A stretch of DNA of 60,000 nucleotides, taken from the NCBI RefSeq assembly GCF_029227915.1, contig NC_079876.1:23996001-24056000 (forward strand). Reading direction: 5' to 3'. The notes under the pieces are model-generated. The model worked only from the letters and a program-made list of their open reading frames with translations, was not told where the DNA came from and searched no databases. Both the position numbers and the translations under genes were made by a program. Shown in pieces: positions 1 through 11,076 of this stretch; within the stretch, counting starts at the first letter, position 1; each line of letters opens with the position of its first letter. Source of the DNA: Hydractinia symbiolongicarpus (Eukaryota; Cnidaria; Hydrozoa; Anthoathecata; Hydractiniidae).

Positions 1-272
1 TAGTAGTTACAATATATAACATAAATGACAAAGCCATTATACGCTGAAGGATAAACATAATAAAGTTGACATTATTGAACATAACAAACTCATAAATTCA
101 TTCAGCTGACAAGCCAGCTCATTTTATTTTGGGGCAATCAACATCTACCTTTATTAATCTTATTTTTGTATTTTCTCTAACACAAAGTATTGCTGAACGC
201 AATAAACAAAATGATAATTTCATTCGAAGCCAGTTTGTAACCTTACTTTGTAAGGTTTCTTTTTCCGCTACT

Positions 273-2190
273 TTACTTTACAGGGAGATAAAATGTTCTG
301 TTTGTCGACTCAGTGAAGGGTGTGAATGATCCGTGTTCCATTTCTAGCACTCTTTGTCCATATGCACGTTTTTTGATGTTTTCATTTGATTTGGTTGCAT
401 TAGGTAGTTTCTGACGGAGATGTGTCAAATCGATTGGGTTAAAAAGCATAACCTCAAAAAATACTTGATGATTTTGTTGCCAGAATCCCCTAACGCTAAT
501 TTCGAGTCTAGCTTCGTCTGTGGAGTTTTCAGAATTGCTCAATTTCTCTCCAGTCAGCGGTTGTAAATGTTTCTATATCCTTCTATATCTATGCAAACAT
601 CACTGAACAACTTTGTCGTTAGATTTCGAAGATCGTTGTGACGCTGCGTATCAAAATCGCCTTGTTTACAAGACATTGAATGCTGACAATCATATTTTTC
701 TCCACATCGCGTCGGAAAATTCTGAAGTTGCTAGCCATATTTCAGCCCCAGATTCGTTCTTCGTTAACGCTTAAGGCAAACTACACGGAGACCTACCTCG
801 GCAAACTGTGACAAAATTTTAATTCAATCACCTTTTTATTAAGCAGAGTCAACATACTCTTTCTTATAATCAGCATTACCTACGATTGCTTCAAGATGAC
901 GTTGAAGACGTGAGGTAACCTTGATTCTCGTTCCACCAAACATCTCCTTCGCAATTTCTAAATATTTTTCTTTCACAACAAGGTGACTTTTAGCAAGTTT
1001 CGAACGGTTCCCATACTTTCGACTACTTTCTACAAACGTTCCCACACCGGTCAACTCATCTGCAATTGCCACCATTCGCCCCCCATTCTCTAGCGCAATC
1101 AATGTGTTAAAACAAGGAACAATTCCTAATGCATAAGTAGCCATCGCCGTTGGGTCTCCATGTGTAGTTTCTTCTTTCGATCGAATTTTTATTCCCCTAA
1201 TGAAGAGCAAACGAGCAGGGAAGTTGTAGCAATTGTAAATTAAATATGCAACGTTTGACACCTGGATTGAATGTTGTGTAAAAAAACTTTACGATTTGCC
1301 GAGTTGAAAGCATTATCATCATCAACAAGAAACATCACTTTCAAACCATCATCTTGAAAATATCGTACCCTCTATAAACAGCTGCTTCACAACCACCCTC
1401 CTGACCTGCACACAACTACACCTTCCGATTCACGTATATCCTCTTTGAGAATCCTTATAACTACTTTTCCAGCTATTCTTATCGACACTTCGCCAACCCC
1501 AATAGGTCTGAGTACTGGATTCATTTCTAACGGTATCAACGACAAATAGAATACACCTTTCCCGAATTTCATAAATTATAATAATTATGACGTCATCCAA
1601 AATTTTATAATGGTTCTGTGCTCTTCAAATAAGAATATTCAGATAGAATATTAAATTATCATGACAAAAATGAAGTTTTGGTTGGTTTTTATTTAGATTT
1701 GAAGAAATTAATTATTTTGAAAACGAGCTATTCTTGGAAAGCTCGTCTATATGAAATAAAGGGTGTGACCGTAACTTTCAGTTCGGAATTGAGGCACTTA
1801 ACGAACAAAAACATTAACGAAATTAGGTAATTTGTTCTACCTTTTGCTAAGGAACTTAAGGATAATAATCATTTTTAGTATCGACCTCTTTGATTGATTT
1901 TGGCATAAATAGGAAATTCGGGAAAGGTCTATTACCATTCCCCTCCGATTCAACTTTTTCCGTGTATATTTTTTTGATCACACAAGCAAACGCCCTACGC
2001 AAATCAATACTAACTTTCCTAATTTTTTTTGAAGCAAAGATTCGGTGCCAATTCTGGTATCGATGCAGATGGCATCCATACCAGAAGGACCCACCTTTTG
2101 TTCTAATCGCAGTTTGTTTGATCACGTCCCGTCAATTTCTTCAAACCATATTGTATAGACATGTCATTAAAATTAATTTGTCAGCTTCTT
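273..2190 (-). pseudogene. Broken retroelement reverse transcriptase polyprotein
   Basis: Pieces of one reverse-transcriptase polyprotein lie in order on the minus strand but in different frames. About 2190-1856 holds a segment read as EEIDGT, a stop, then RTKGG and a degraded G-P-S-G-x-D-A-D-G-W region. 1572-1387 holds NPVLRPIGVGEV. 1261-839 holds the GDPTAM motif (normally Q-G-D-P-L-A-M) and IADE in place of the catalytic Y-A-D-D. 542-273 holds a C-terminal piece, RLEISVRGFWQ to RVLEMEHGSFTPF. I recognise this as an RT family frequent in cnidarian, sponge and mollusc genomes, but cannot assign it firmly to a LINE or DIRS-like clade. The frameshifts and the damaged active site mean it is dead. 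A minus-strand ORF at 2915-2655 could be more of its N-terminal part, but I could not match it. Confidence 0.75.
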
Positions 2191-3017
2191 GCGCTTTTTT
2201 AATGCAATAAAATCAATGTTCGTTGATCGCGCGGTAAGATATGTTTACATGTTGTTAGTTAATAATTTCAATGCTGCATTGACATTCCCTTTGCCCACGT
2301 AGAATATTTTCTCGAATTCTGAGAAATTTTTTGTTCACCCTTACATTGTTACCCTTAGTTCTTAGTCTGCCCTTAATCGCTTCTGCTCACGTACTAGTTC
2401 ACAAATTTCTCACTTTTCCCAAAGATTAATTCTTCGTAGCAGCGCTTTAATATGAACTTGTGTTTTCGACGATTTGCTCGGCTTCTGAAGGAGTAGCTCA
2501 GCATCACATTAAATCGCTTTCATTGCCACCGTAGAACGTTGGGAGTTGTTGTGCCAACCATTAATAAGTTTTGTTATTTCACTTATGGTCTTTCCCAGCT
2601 GTGCCAGTTGGTAGCGTGAACATGTTTTTTTTCCAAAACACAATCTTTTCTATTTCAAGCGAAGTCGTGTGGAAATTCGCTTGCGCTTATTCGAGTGTTT
2701 TTGTTAGCAGATTGGTTCGAATGAGCCTCGACATTGTTATTAAACTTTTGAAGGCATGTTCGCAAATGCTGATTGATACAACGATAAGTGTCAAATTTTG
2801 CTTGTACTTCTAAATTTGATCTTTTCATCAATCTTATTTTTTTGGTATCATCCTTTTCCACATTAACATTAGCTTTTTCCCATCTATCGAAATTGAGTCG
2901 TATCGTTGATTTCACATTTTACGACGTAAAGCAATTTGATTTGCGTCATGCTCGGCCCCAGTACCTTTTTCACCGTGTTCGCTAATCAAAAAACGCGGCA
3001 CTGCTAAGAAGCAAACA

Positions 3018-3328
3018 GTCCTGGGGACAAGGTTAAATTTGCGTGATAAAATAAAAAACTTTTGAAACATCAATTTTTCCATTAACGAAAATCCAAGAAC
3101 TCTTGAAACGTCAATTTTTTCATTAACGAAAAAATGTCCGCCATGTTAGAATGTCATTGCAGATATTGTATATGGGATACCTTTTTTGCGAGCTACATTT
3201 GCATTTTTTGAATCTCTTAACGCCCGATTTACTGAAATAAGTTATCACACTCCATCGCTGGCGTACAGGACTATATACAATATCGGGTTCATTGTCCCTT
3301 TCTCCCTTCCCGACCTCGTCCCCAGGGC
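3018..3328. repeat. MITE-like repeat with CCTGGGGACRAGG ends
   Basis: CCTGGGGACAAGG at 3018 faces its inverted form CCTCGTCCCCAGG ending near 3328, which would bound a MITE of about 310 bp. A further direct copy, CCTGGGGACGAGG, lies at 3413, and a weaker one (CTGGGAACGAGG) near 4537. No clean target-site duplication was identified, so the boundaries are tentative. Nothing protein-coding was recognised between 2200 and 3750. Confidence 0.4.
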
Positions 3329-3753
3329 TTTTGCCTTTTTGACATCGAGACCGGCCGCGAAAAAACTTGTTTAGCCGTCAAGTAAACACTAGCGGCTTTA
3401 TAATTAGCAACAAACCCTGGGGACGAGGATACTCTCTTCCTTTCTTGTTTCTTTCATTTTGTCTCTTTATTTGATGTATTTCTTCACCTCACCGAAATAG
3501 CTAACCATTCCTTTTGTTTTATCAACTCTTATATTCACACCACTTTTCTGCTTTACCAACAGTTTTATTTCTTCCCAAATCATTTCCAACATCCCACATC
3601 CTTAGCTTCGTTCCCATTATTTTTCCCGCTTTTGTAGCTAACTCCACTTTTTTGTTCATATACCCTGTTCCCAAAATTTCTGTTCCCTCACCTACTCCAT
3701 TTTACCCATTTTTTTTTTTTGCTTCTTCTTCTTACTCTCTTCGTATCTTAATA

Positions 3754-3887
3754 CAATACAAACTGTTTTGTCTATCTATACCAAGAAATATTACCCGAGG
3801 TCACAAGTATAGACCGAGCTTGCGAGGTCGATACGCTGACCGAGGGTAATATTTCTCGGAATAGATAGACAAAAACAGTTTATATTG
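3754..3887. repeat. Foldback (palindromic) repeat
   Basis: The left arm starts at CAATACAAACTGTTTT and runs through TCTATCTATACC and AAATATTACCC to GAGGTC. The right arm repeats this as the reverse complement, from GACCGAGGGTAATATTT through ATAGATAGA and AAAACAGTTT to ATATTG. The centre holds CGAGCTTGCGAGGTCG. Arms of roughly 50 bp with few mismatches make a hairpin about 134 bp long, typical of a small foldback or MITE. Confidence 0.7.
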
Positions 3888-4059
3888 TTTTTATTAACGG
3901 ATGCTATTTTCCAAATGTTTGAGGAAACCAGGATTATTTTCTAAAGATTTACTTTGTGACAAGGTTGTAAAAACCAGGTTTTGTTAAGAAAAGAAAACGT
4001 TCGAAAACATACAGAAAAAAACATTCGAATAACTAACTATATATAGAACGTTTTAAAGT

Positions 4060-4366
4060 TTATTCTTTGTCAGAAGAAGAGTCTATCACACAAATTTGAC
4101 GCCATTTTGTTTGTTGCTCATTGTGCTGATGAATGTTTATATTAAAAACGCAGTTATTTATGTGTGCACCATCGAACATGGATTTAAAATTATCAACATT
4201 TCTTAATGATGAGATGGATGTAGTGTTTGTGATGTTTACTGGCAACCAAAAAATCGCTGATTTCATCGTCGATTGTAGAAACTGACGTCAAGGATTGGGA
4301 TGGCATAAACTCAATTCCAAAATTGAAATTTCTTTCCAGTTCTTCAATGAAACTTGAATCGATCAT
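4060..4366 (-). pseudogene. Decayed ORF, possibly from a transposon
   Basis: A minus-strand reading starts at a Met at 4366 (MIDSSFIEELERNF) and passes through an acidic, serine-rich stretch. It appears to shift frame near 4250 into SSLRNVDNFKSMFDGAHINN, ending at 4060 with a Ser/Asp tail. The combination of a short N-x-C-x-F-N-like patch and an acidic C-terminus resembles tails of ORFs carried by DNA transposons in cnidarians, but that is a loose resemblance. No family was recognised, and no inverted termini could be assigned to it. Confidence 0.3.
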
Positions 4367-4860
4367 GTTGTTGTATTTTGTAGCTTTAAAAGAAGCTGTT
4401 TTGTAAAAATATAGTTATTAAAGTAAAATTTCAAGACCTGCATGTAGCTATGCTCTTACGATTCTCTGGCAATGTTATTTGTTTACATTACTTTGTGCGG
4501 TAGATGTGCACTGAGAAAACGAAAAAATAAATTCTGGGAACGAGGTTGTTCAAATTAAATCATGTTCTCCTCCGCCCGTGTAAAATATAGTTCTTAATGA
4601 TGTCACCGATCAAATATAGTTTATTTCTCGGAAAAGAGGCTGTTGCTGATATAAACAAATACACGTTGGTGATTCTGACGTTCTTGCCAACGGCCATCAT
4701 TTTGCCAAATTTGCATTTTTTAAATAAATAGCAACTTTATATAAGACACAGTTCAGAATTACTTGTAACTCTGTAGAGAAAGAAAAAGGTACACTTTTTA
4801 TAATATATAGAGAAATTTAACAGTTGGCTCTTTTGCGCATATCATATCAACAATTCAACA

Positions 4861-7800
4861 ATGAGGGAAAATAAGTTAGAACAAGAACAAAGCCAGAATA
4901 TTTCTGTAGAGAATCTTACGACAAATAAAACGAAGGAAAATAAAGATGTGTTGGAAAATGCTCTTGACTTTTTATCGAGAATATACAAAACCAAAATAAA
5001 TATATTATCTGGTGCTGGCACTACCAGAGAAAATAGCTATGCAAATGTATTATTGGATGTTATTAACGAGGAGCCTTTTTCCAGGAAAACATTATATCAT
5101 GATTTACCAGTAAGTTTTTATCACCAGCTATTAGCTAGCTAGTTTTTTGTATTTAATATAGGGGATAATAGAGCTAATTATAGATTGATAGATGTGCATA
5201 TTTTACATGGCTAGCCTCACAAATATTGAGGGATACACCCTGTCTGTTATTTCCAGGAGGGGCGGTGGCTTCGATGGGGGAGTCCTGGAGTATTTAAAGC
5301 TCTCTTTGAGCTACTCAAATCTTAATTTGCCTAAAGTTTTAAGTGATTTTAAGCTTTATAAAGAGTTCTAAGGCTGGTTCACACTTCATTCACCGTAGTC
5401 GCACGAATAAGTGACCATGCATCTGCATATGCACAAAATTTATACTACGTAATTTTCGCTCATTCGCCAGCATTTGTCGAAGTAGTTGAATCTTGTTCAA
5501 CTACCACGGCGAATGAGTATTATCGACCAATCAGATGCCCTATTTTTTGCTGAGTTGCAAAATCAAAATCAAAATTGCAGCTAGAAATAAAAACACACAG
5601 GGACAAAAATGGAACAGCAGCAAACAATTAATTACAAAGAACTAATGACTTTGTTACAGCAACAGCCTTTAGCTTTTAAGGATACACTACATCAGGAAAC
5701 TGTGGTTGAAATTACTAATGGCTCCCATGAAGATAAGAGTGAATCCAATAACTGCTCTAATGTGGAGGGTGTCATCCTAAAGTGGCGAAAAAACAGCTCT
5801 CTATCAAATAATTTAAGATCCTGAACCAGGAGATGATATTCTCCTTTTATTAATCTCTCCTTGTAGATTTGACGAACCCAGAATCTTCTTTCAGCTACGC
5901 GAGTATTTTTACGTTTCATTCGCCTTCGCAACAAAAGCAATAAAATTATTTGCCTTGCTGTAAGCGCCATATTTGTTTTGGTTGTAAACAATTTTAAATT
6001 TTACGCGCCAAGTGTGAACAGCATTCTTCCGTTCGCAGCGAATAGACTTTTTAAAATTCTTCCTATTCGAGCGACCACAACGAATGACTGTGAACCAGCC
6101 TTTACATAGTTAGCGACAAAGTTTTTGTTTTGTTGATTAGGATATTTAAATAGCCAGAATCCATGAAAAGAACTAAATATGTGTTTGTTTGTTTATTGAA
6201 ATATATTTAAGTTATTTAAATGTTGTGTTACAGGCATTGTTTATAAACTTGCACTTGTGTATAAAATTTCTGCCACTGTTGGTAAAATACTTAATTATTT
6301 ATAATGTGAACATTTTGTGTACAAATGCAATTTAAGAAGAAGAATTTTTGATCTCGGCAGTTTTTAAAAAACCCTAAAAGTTAGAACAAGGGAATAAGGA
6401 ACTTTATAACACACTTAAAGCATAATTCCTAAAAATTCTTAAAAAATTGATGTTTGTAGACAGAACATTTGTTTTTTTCTAAATGGTGACCGAACGGCTG
6501 GTGTATTAGTGATTGATATAATAAAAGATGCATCACTTTTGTATCAGTTGATGCTTCACAGTGTGGACTTGTGAGGAAGACAAGGATGACTTTTTATATT
6601 AGGAAGTCATCTGAAGGTTATAGAGATAGAGAGTCTGTGGATTTGGGAGCAGGAAAAAAGAGTAGTGAGAGATTCCTTGAGTTTGGAATGGCAACAAACA
6701 TGGTGGTTTGCAACACAACACCTCAGTAAGAGGCAACTAGGCTGATAAATATGAGTCAGGTGGTTGTCAGCCACAGATTATTTCCTAGTTAGAAAGACAG
6801 GAAGGTGGTGGAGGATGTGTTATATGTGTAACTTAGTCAGTATTTAGCTATGTTTCATCTGGGGAAAAAACGTAAAAGGAAGTATATAATTTATTCTGAA
6901 TAAGCTGTGTCGATGTACAGTCTGAATGTGATCTACCGCGTACACGCTAATATCACACCTTTGCATGGAGGACGGCAGTCTTTTGTCTTTTGTTATAATT
7001 AAATCCCTTAAGGGTTTTTCGAGTTTATATTTGCGTGTTAAAAAACAAAACGCTTGCGAAGAAATATCGGAGCAATTATATTTCTTGTAATAGCGAGATG
7101 CATTGTGTAAATGTATTGATAAGCTATTCCCTTAAGTTTTAGCATGAAGTAATTAAATAATAAAAATCTTTCCCGAAATTTTATAATACATTGCACGAGA
7201 ATGTATTGTTGATTTAATTACTTAAAAAGATTCCAGCGCGTTTAATTTAAAAAACATATGAGAAGCATTGTTTCTAAACTTTTAAAATGCGATCTAAAAA
7301 AACATTTTTATGTCCGCTTTTCGTTTTTAAACTTTTAAAATGCGATTTAAAGAAATATTTCTATCGCCGCTTTTCGTTTTTAAACTTTTAAAATGCGATC
7401 TAAAAAACACTTTTTGAAAAAAAAAAAATGCCTAAGAAGTTTCTACTATATGTAGCTTCTTTCACAGACCCTACAACTAGTTTAATAATAATATAGATCT
7501 GTCTGCGGCTAAGGGTAATGTGATTAAGCTTTCCTCTATTTTCTACTGTAAATCTATAAATTTCCCCTGAAATTGTTCTATATTTTAAAGTTTAGTTTAT
7601 GTTTTTGATTGGTTTAAAGCAAATTGTGATTTCTTTAGCTGAATGTATTGTACACTGTTATTACACTATTATACTATTATTGTCAAAAGAAGTATTTAGC
7701 AAATAGGAAGTTCCTAAGGGAGCATCTGTAAAGTATATATGCACTTAGGGAGACAGGTCAGGCTAAAAGTGAACAGGTGTATACAAGGAGGTAGAGGGTT

Positions 7801-10800
7801 TTTTAAGTGCGCATGTACACAATTTGACCATCCATAATTCCCTTTCTTGCACTGCGAGGTTTCAAAATCGTCTCCATTAATTCGGCTAAAAATAGTTGTA
7901 CATACACATATCCATGTTATGTTATTTTATAATTTTATCTTTTTGCTTGATTCATAGACGAACGTCCAACTGCATATCTTATCATTTCTGGATGTCAGAA
8001 CACTCTGCAATATTTGTAAAGTATGTCGTTCTTGGAATGACTTGGCAAACGATAAACTTTTGTGGGAGAAGAAATTAAGATATGATTCTTATGTTTGGCA
8101 ACGAATAGATCATCTGTCACATCCACTGCTTCATCTGCAAACTAATCCAGAACTTTCATCCAAAGAAATGTATGCTCAAGCTAACTTTATTATCTTGTGT
8201 ACTTTAAAATCACGTGTACCGGGTCCTTGTATGATCGTGCATTCCTTGCAGTTACATAGATTTTACTGGTGATTTTCCCCATAACATTATGTTTGTTTTC
8301 TACAATCTGTTTTTGACCTTATAGAAGAATATTACAAAAATGAGTTCCACTACTGGAAAAAAAATTATTTTCCTTGTTCTTTTTACTAAAATAAAAATTC
8401 GTAAAATTATTATAAATTATTCGTCAACGAGTGACATGATATATTGTTTTGTTTTTTTAGATATTTGAAGTGCTGTCCGGAATCCAGACATCTGTCAAAA
8501 ACAAGTATTCAATTTCCAACACAAATACCTAACCTGAGTTACTTCTTTGGATTTTCTGTTCCTCGTATTGTAATGTTTGGATCAGGATTAGATTCAAGTG
8601 GACTTGTCAAAAGAATATTATGGGATCAGCGGTCACCTTTTTCAGTGAAAGGAATGTTTCCAGGACAGTTTGATGGTACGATTGTTTTGCAATTGTACAG
8701 TTGTTAAATATTGTAGTTTTACATCAGTGTGGTCATCTTGACATTGTTGTTATTTATTTAGGTATAGGATCAGGTGTGACTTTGCAACATGCTGGAGGTA
8801 CTATGAATATGATAACTTTGTATGCATTACCAAGGTAAGCTAGATGTGTTTTCATAAAAGATGTCTGAAGTAATATTCAGTTTTCTTACATATCACATAT
8901 ATATTCCAACACAATTTACGAGGCTACTGTAGACCTTTCTAACTTCCCCTTTTAAACCTAAAATTTAAATTTAACTAGGAAATATTTTTTATATTTACTC
9001 TTATCAGGCTGTTGGTTATTCCGGTCCGGTGGTTGTTCAAGTCTCGTATTTTGATTGTTCTTTTTCCTATCCTTATGAAAAACCTCATGTATATATTTAA
9101 ACCTTTCTTCAGTGAAGATTTAGAGTGAAATTTGAAATGTTTTAAATTTTAGTTTTTAATATTTCTAATTTTTGCAATGGCTAGAAGTGTGTCTATTGTG
9201 AGGTTTGGAATGTATATATTTTTACTGTGTTTGATGGTAATGTGCAATGCTGGTTTTCTTTTTCTGAAGAGCTGAAAGACAGCAGCAACGTGGTGGAGAG
9301 CGCCGAAGCAAGTTATTAGTGGGTGAAGAAATATCACAACCTGTTAAAGAGCTTTGTAATACTGTAGACGCGTTTATTTATGTTGTGAATACTTCCAATG
9401 AAGACAGAGGTGAGAAAGCCTTCTCGTGTAAATTCCTGAGGTTCATGTTTATTTATTTATTTATGTTTGTTCATTTATTTGTTCATCGTCTAATCAATCC
9501 ATTTATCCAGCCATCTAAATCCTTCATATATGCCACATATCCCCTTGGACTTATACGCCAGCTATTTTTTATCCATATTTTCGTTGATATTATTTTTCTG
9601 TTCAAGGACTTTCTAACCAAGTAAAATATCTTATTGTGAAAAGAAATAAAATAGAAAGAATATTCATGAAAACATAACCTTATGCTTTCATAGGCTCCAC
9701 ACAATCAAGTCTTGATATTTTGATAAGGTTAGGTATATACTAGTTTTTATATAAAAAGGTGTGATCCTTACTGTTCTCTTTTTCACACATTCGGTAGCGA
9801 TTTTTCGTCTACTGGTATGTTCACAAATTTAAAATGGCGACTTTAAGCGGCAGAATCACTGCTAAGCAAAGTATACGCTCTTTTATATTTATAAAATGGA
9901 TTAAAAAATACGAATTGCCAGGAAATAGCCAGCGGACAGAAATAAAGGAAGAAAGAAAGAAAATGAAAAAAATGAAAAAAAAAAATGTCAAGGGTTTGAA
10001 CTGAGACCAGAGAGAGCGTTCACTTAGCCCTGTTGTATGGTTGCTGCGATCCACAGAAACTTGCATGTCACGTTTCAGCCTACTTCATAACTAGTTTTCT
10101 ATCCTCCGCTATCTTGTAATGATCAGAATGTGTCATAAACCGGATGGTGTTTGTGTTTTGAATCATCCTGTAAATATCTTGTGATAGTGCTAGCTTTCAG
10201 GTATTCTATGTGTACTACTCAATTGGTGCTTAAATTCTCTGTAATTTCTCATGTTAATGATAGTTATAAAAAAACATGTGCACCTTGTTAACACAAATTC
10301 TATCAATATTGCACACATTCGCCTCCTAGGTCCAACATATCATGCATCTTCCATTATAACACACGTTTTTTTAAGTAAAGCATAATACATACAACTATCA
10401 CTTTTCTTTTGACATGGCAACATTAATTGAACCATAAAAAAGTGAGAAATAGCGATTCTCATTTATCTGTTTGGTATAATTTAGTTACTTTTGGCAGTGA
10501 AGAATTTCGTGCGATGATAGACGACCGTTGGTTGCAGCCGAAGGTTCCGGTCCTTGTTTTATGTGTTGTACTGAATGCGACAATTAAATCAGTTTCCTCG
10601 TTAGAAGTGGCAAACAAATTAAATTTGTTGAGTCTCTCAAGACCTTGGCAGGTAGGAAAATTACGAACAAGATGGATTAAAAACAAGGTTGATTAAGAAC
10701 AAGGTTAAATGTTTTATCAAAGTATTATTTGTAGACACGTTTTTGATGGTCCTTATGAGATTAATTGCTGTAGTCTTTCATCTTTTATCTAACCTTTTAT

Positions 10801-11076
10801 AATTAAGCAATGAGTTGGCTGAAATTACCAGTGGTGTTAGTGTGTCTATAAGAATTTGACACTATAATAATAAAACAATCAAGCGTTTACTCTCGTTCCG
10901 TGTAAAGCATTGGTAGAATATCAAGAAAAGGGGTCATTCATTTGACATTCTATTCTATTTTATTTTACACCACTTTCAACGCTTTCACATTTTAGGTTCG
11001 ACAATGTCACATTAACTCTCTGTACGGTTTCATGCCTGGAGTGACGTGGTTAAATAAACACATTATGGGATTCTAA
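4861..11076 (+). CDS. FBXO4: F-box only protein 4 (SCF ubiquitin ligase receptor)
   Basis: Seven exons: 4861-5109, 7958-8196, 8461-8675, 8762-8834, 9270-9409, 10485-10651, 10996-11076. All junctions are GT-AG and in phase, giving 387 aa, the length of human FBXO4. The F-box lies at about residues 82-124 (LHILSFLDVRTL, then VCRSWNDLANDKLLWEKKL) and would bind SKP1. It is followed by the CCPESRHLSK segment and the small-GTPase-like C-terminal domain: MFGSGL at 201, FDGIGSGV at 233, AFIYVVN at 293 and PVLVLC at 327. The family is an SCF substrate receptor whose GTPase-like module binds TRF1 and related substrates in vertebrates; the substrate here is unknown. Residues 1-80 are poorly conserved and polar. 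Intron 1 (2.8 kb) is filled with mobile-element debris. The start is the first Met of an open exon preceded by AT-rich DNA. The exon 2 donor is placed at 8197 because only that phase restores the family sequence. Confidence 0.93.
5188..5325 (-). repeat. Truncated SINE copy (3' part)
   Basis: The reverse complement of this stretch matches the 3' half of the SINE at 30445-30790. Shared blocks include GTAGCTCAAA, CCCCTCCTGGAAATAA, AGACAGGGT, ATCCCTCAAT, GTGAGGCTAGCCATGTAA and ATATGCACATC. The tRNA-like 5' part is absent, as expected for a 5'-truncated insertion. It sits in FBXO4 intron 1, antisense to the gene, 80 bp past the exon 1 donor. Confidence 0.85.
5371..6101. mobile_element. Deleted PIF/Harbinger-type transposon
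   Basis: Inverted termini AGGCTGGTTCACA (5371) and TGTGAACCAGCCT (ending 6101) bound a 731-bp element in FBXO4 intron 1. Inside each end are further inverted blocks around CATTCG/CGAATG. The flanking 3-mers are CTA and TTA, close to the TWA duplication expected for PIF/Harbinger. The element holds a fragment of a Harbinger transposase and is too short to be autonomous. Confidence 0.7.
5692..5991 (-). pseudogene. N-terminal fragment of a Harbinger transposase
   Basis: This 99-codon reading contains ERRFWVRQIYKER, then YHLLVQDLKLFDRELFFRHF and RMTPSTLEQLLDSL. That is the pattern of the region before the catalytic core in HARBI1-like transposases, where R-R-x-W-V-R is followed by L-R-x-x-D-x-x-x-F and F-R-M-x-P-x-x-F. 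No DDE catalytic core follows within the element, so only the N-terminal part survives. An opposite-strand ORF (5609-5824) overlaps it and was not recognised. Confidence 0.65.
6540..6830 (+). pseudogene. LINE endonuclease-domain remnant
   Basis: The plus-strand translation reads VSVDASQCGLVRKTRMTF, then KSSERFLEFGMATNMVVCNT, then a stop and QVVVSHRLFPS, then DRKVVEDV. This follows the APE-type endonuclease of jockey/RTE-like LINEs: the Y-A-P-Q block, the E-R-x-L-x-F-x-x-x-x-x-L-x-x-x-N-T block and the D-R-x-x-V-x-D-V block. At least two in-frame stops show it is dead. It lies in FBXO4 intron 1 and may belong to the same LINE family as the 3' ends near 36.7 and 42.2 kb. Confidence 0.65.
7276..7434. 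repeat. Tandem repeat, about three 53-bp units
   Basis: The block AAACTTTTAAAATGCGAT begins at 7276, 7329 and 7382, an exact 53-bp period. Between copies lies a variable AAAAACATTTTT-like part and CCGCTTTTCGTTTTT. The third copy decays into a poly-A run. It lies in FBXO4 intron 1. Confidence 0.9.
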
